A stretch of 64,000 nt of DNA, from positions 114,291,527 to 114,355,526 of the forward strand of contig OY757017.1 in the NCBI GenBank assembly GCA_963580285.1. The letters run 5' to 3'. The notes beneath the pieces are model-generated. The model searched no databases. It was not told where the DNA came from and was given only the letters and a program-made list of their open reading frames with translations. A program made the translations under genes and the position numbers. This stretch comes from Lucinisca nassula. Lineage: Eukaryota > Mollusca > Bivalvia > Lucinida > Lucinidae. How positions within the stretch are numbered: position 1 is the first letter of the stretch; each line of letters begins with the position of its first letter. Positions 63,701 to 64,000 of the stretch are shown piece by piece.

Positions 63701-64000
63701 TTTTTTTAGATGATGAAGATAATGATTTCGTGTTAAACGACGCGTCAACCCTCTCTGTGGGTCATAAGCGTCAAGCGGTTAATGGTTAAACGGCATGAAG
63801 AATCATGAGGATATTAAAAGTAAACAGTTAGTATATGTATAAAAATCTGAAACAGTTAAATCTTATGAAAAAGTCCAATTTATTTTAAGAATAGAATAAT
63901 ATTATCAACAGGTACATCTTGAAACAATTGTTGCAAAGTGTCAGCTTTGAAGAATAAGTTACGGGACTGTTAAAAGTCTACACATTCAATTAAGATACTT
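63701..64000. other. AT-rich end of window, no gene seen
   Basis: No recognisable feature. Confidence 0.4.

Overview
This is nuclear DNA from an invertebrate animal, most likely a marine bivalve mollusc. It is AT-rich and intron-poor, with no operons, no ribosome-binding sites and almost no long ORFs. It is built almost entirely of interspersed repeats: tRNA-headed SINEs, LINE and Penelope-like relics, palindromic MITEs, and tandem arrays with units of about 160 bp like those of bivalve pearl-type elements. The species assignment is inference. No database search was possible, and family letters (SINE-A to E, M1 to M5, P1 to P6, XY) are local names for copies compared by eye within this window.

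The only convincing cellular gene is a small secreted cystine-knot (CTCK, bursicon/norrin-like) protein at 28458-28853. Other recognisable coding sequence belongs to retroelements. Two nearly identical 5'-truncated reverse transcriptase elements, probably Penelope-like, lie at 11098-13297 and 23438-24986. A decayed EN/RT LINE lies at 42290-45858, an RT scrap at 3241-3475, and a doubtful Ty3-like scrap near 10.4-10.9 kb.

Layout. 0-9 kb: MITEs, a pearl-like array (4130-6300), a SINE with a 14-bp target duplication, a second array (8080-9200). 9.5-15.2 kb: a TTAA-type MITE split by a 5.4-kb insert that holds a SINE, which in turn holds RT element 1. 16-28.3 kb: M1 MITEs, palindrome elements P1-P4, and RT element 2 inside a MITE whose empty paralogue lies 1 kb away. 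28.4-28.9 kb: the CTCK gene. 29.3-33 kb: a satellite of about 155 bp invaded by a TTAA MITE and a retroelement tail. 33-48 kb: SINEs, palindrome elements, LINE relic. 48.8-49.1 kb: a palindromic minisatellite. 49.7-56.9 kb: an M1 MITE holding a 6,322-bp long-inverted-repeat element (perfect ends, 6-bp TSD) and a SINE (12-bp TSD). 57-61 kb: mariner-like MITEs, a pearl-like array, a hammerhead-ribozyme tandem array and another palindrome element. 61.2-63.7 kb: a pearl-like array invaded by a retroelement 3' end and a SINE.

The most notable items are the hammerhead (retrozyme-like) array on the minus strand at 58.4-59.4 kb, the 6.3-kb long-TIR element, a SINE that carries the 3' tail of the local RT element, and a recurring architecture that joins a TGACGT-rich body to a long palindrome.
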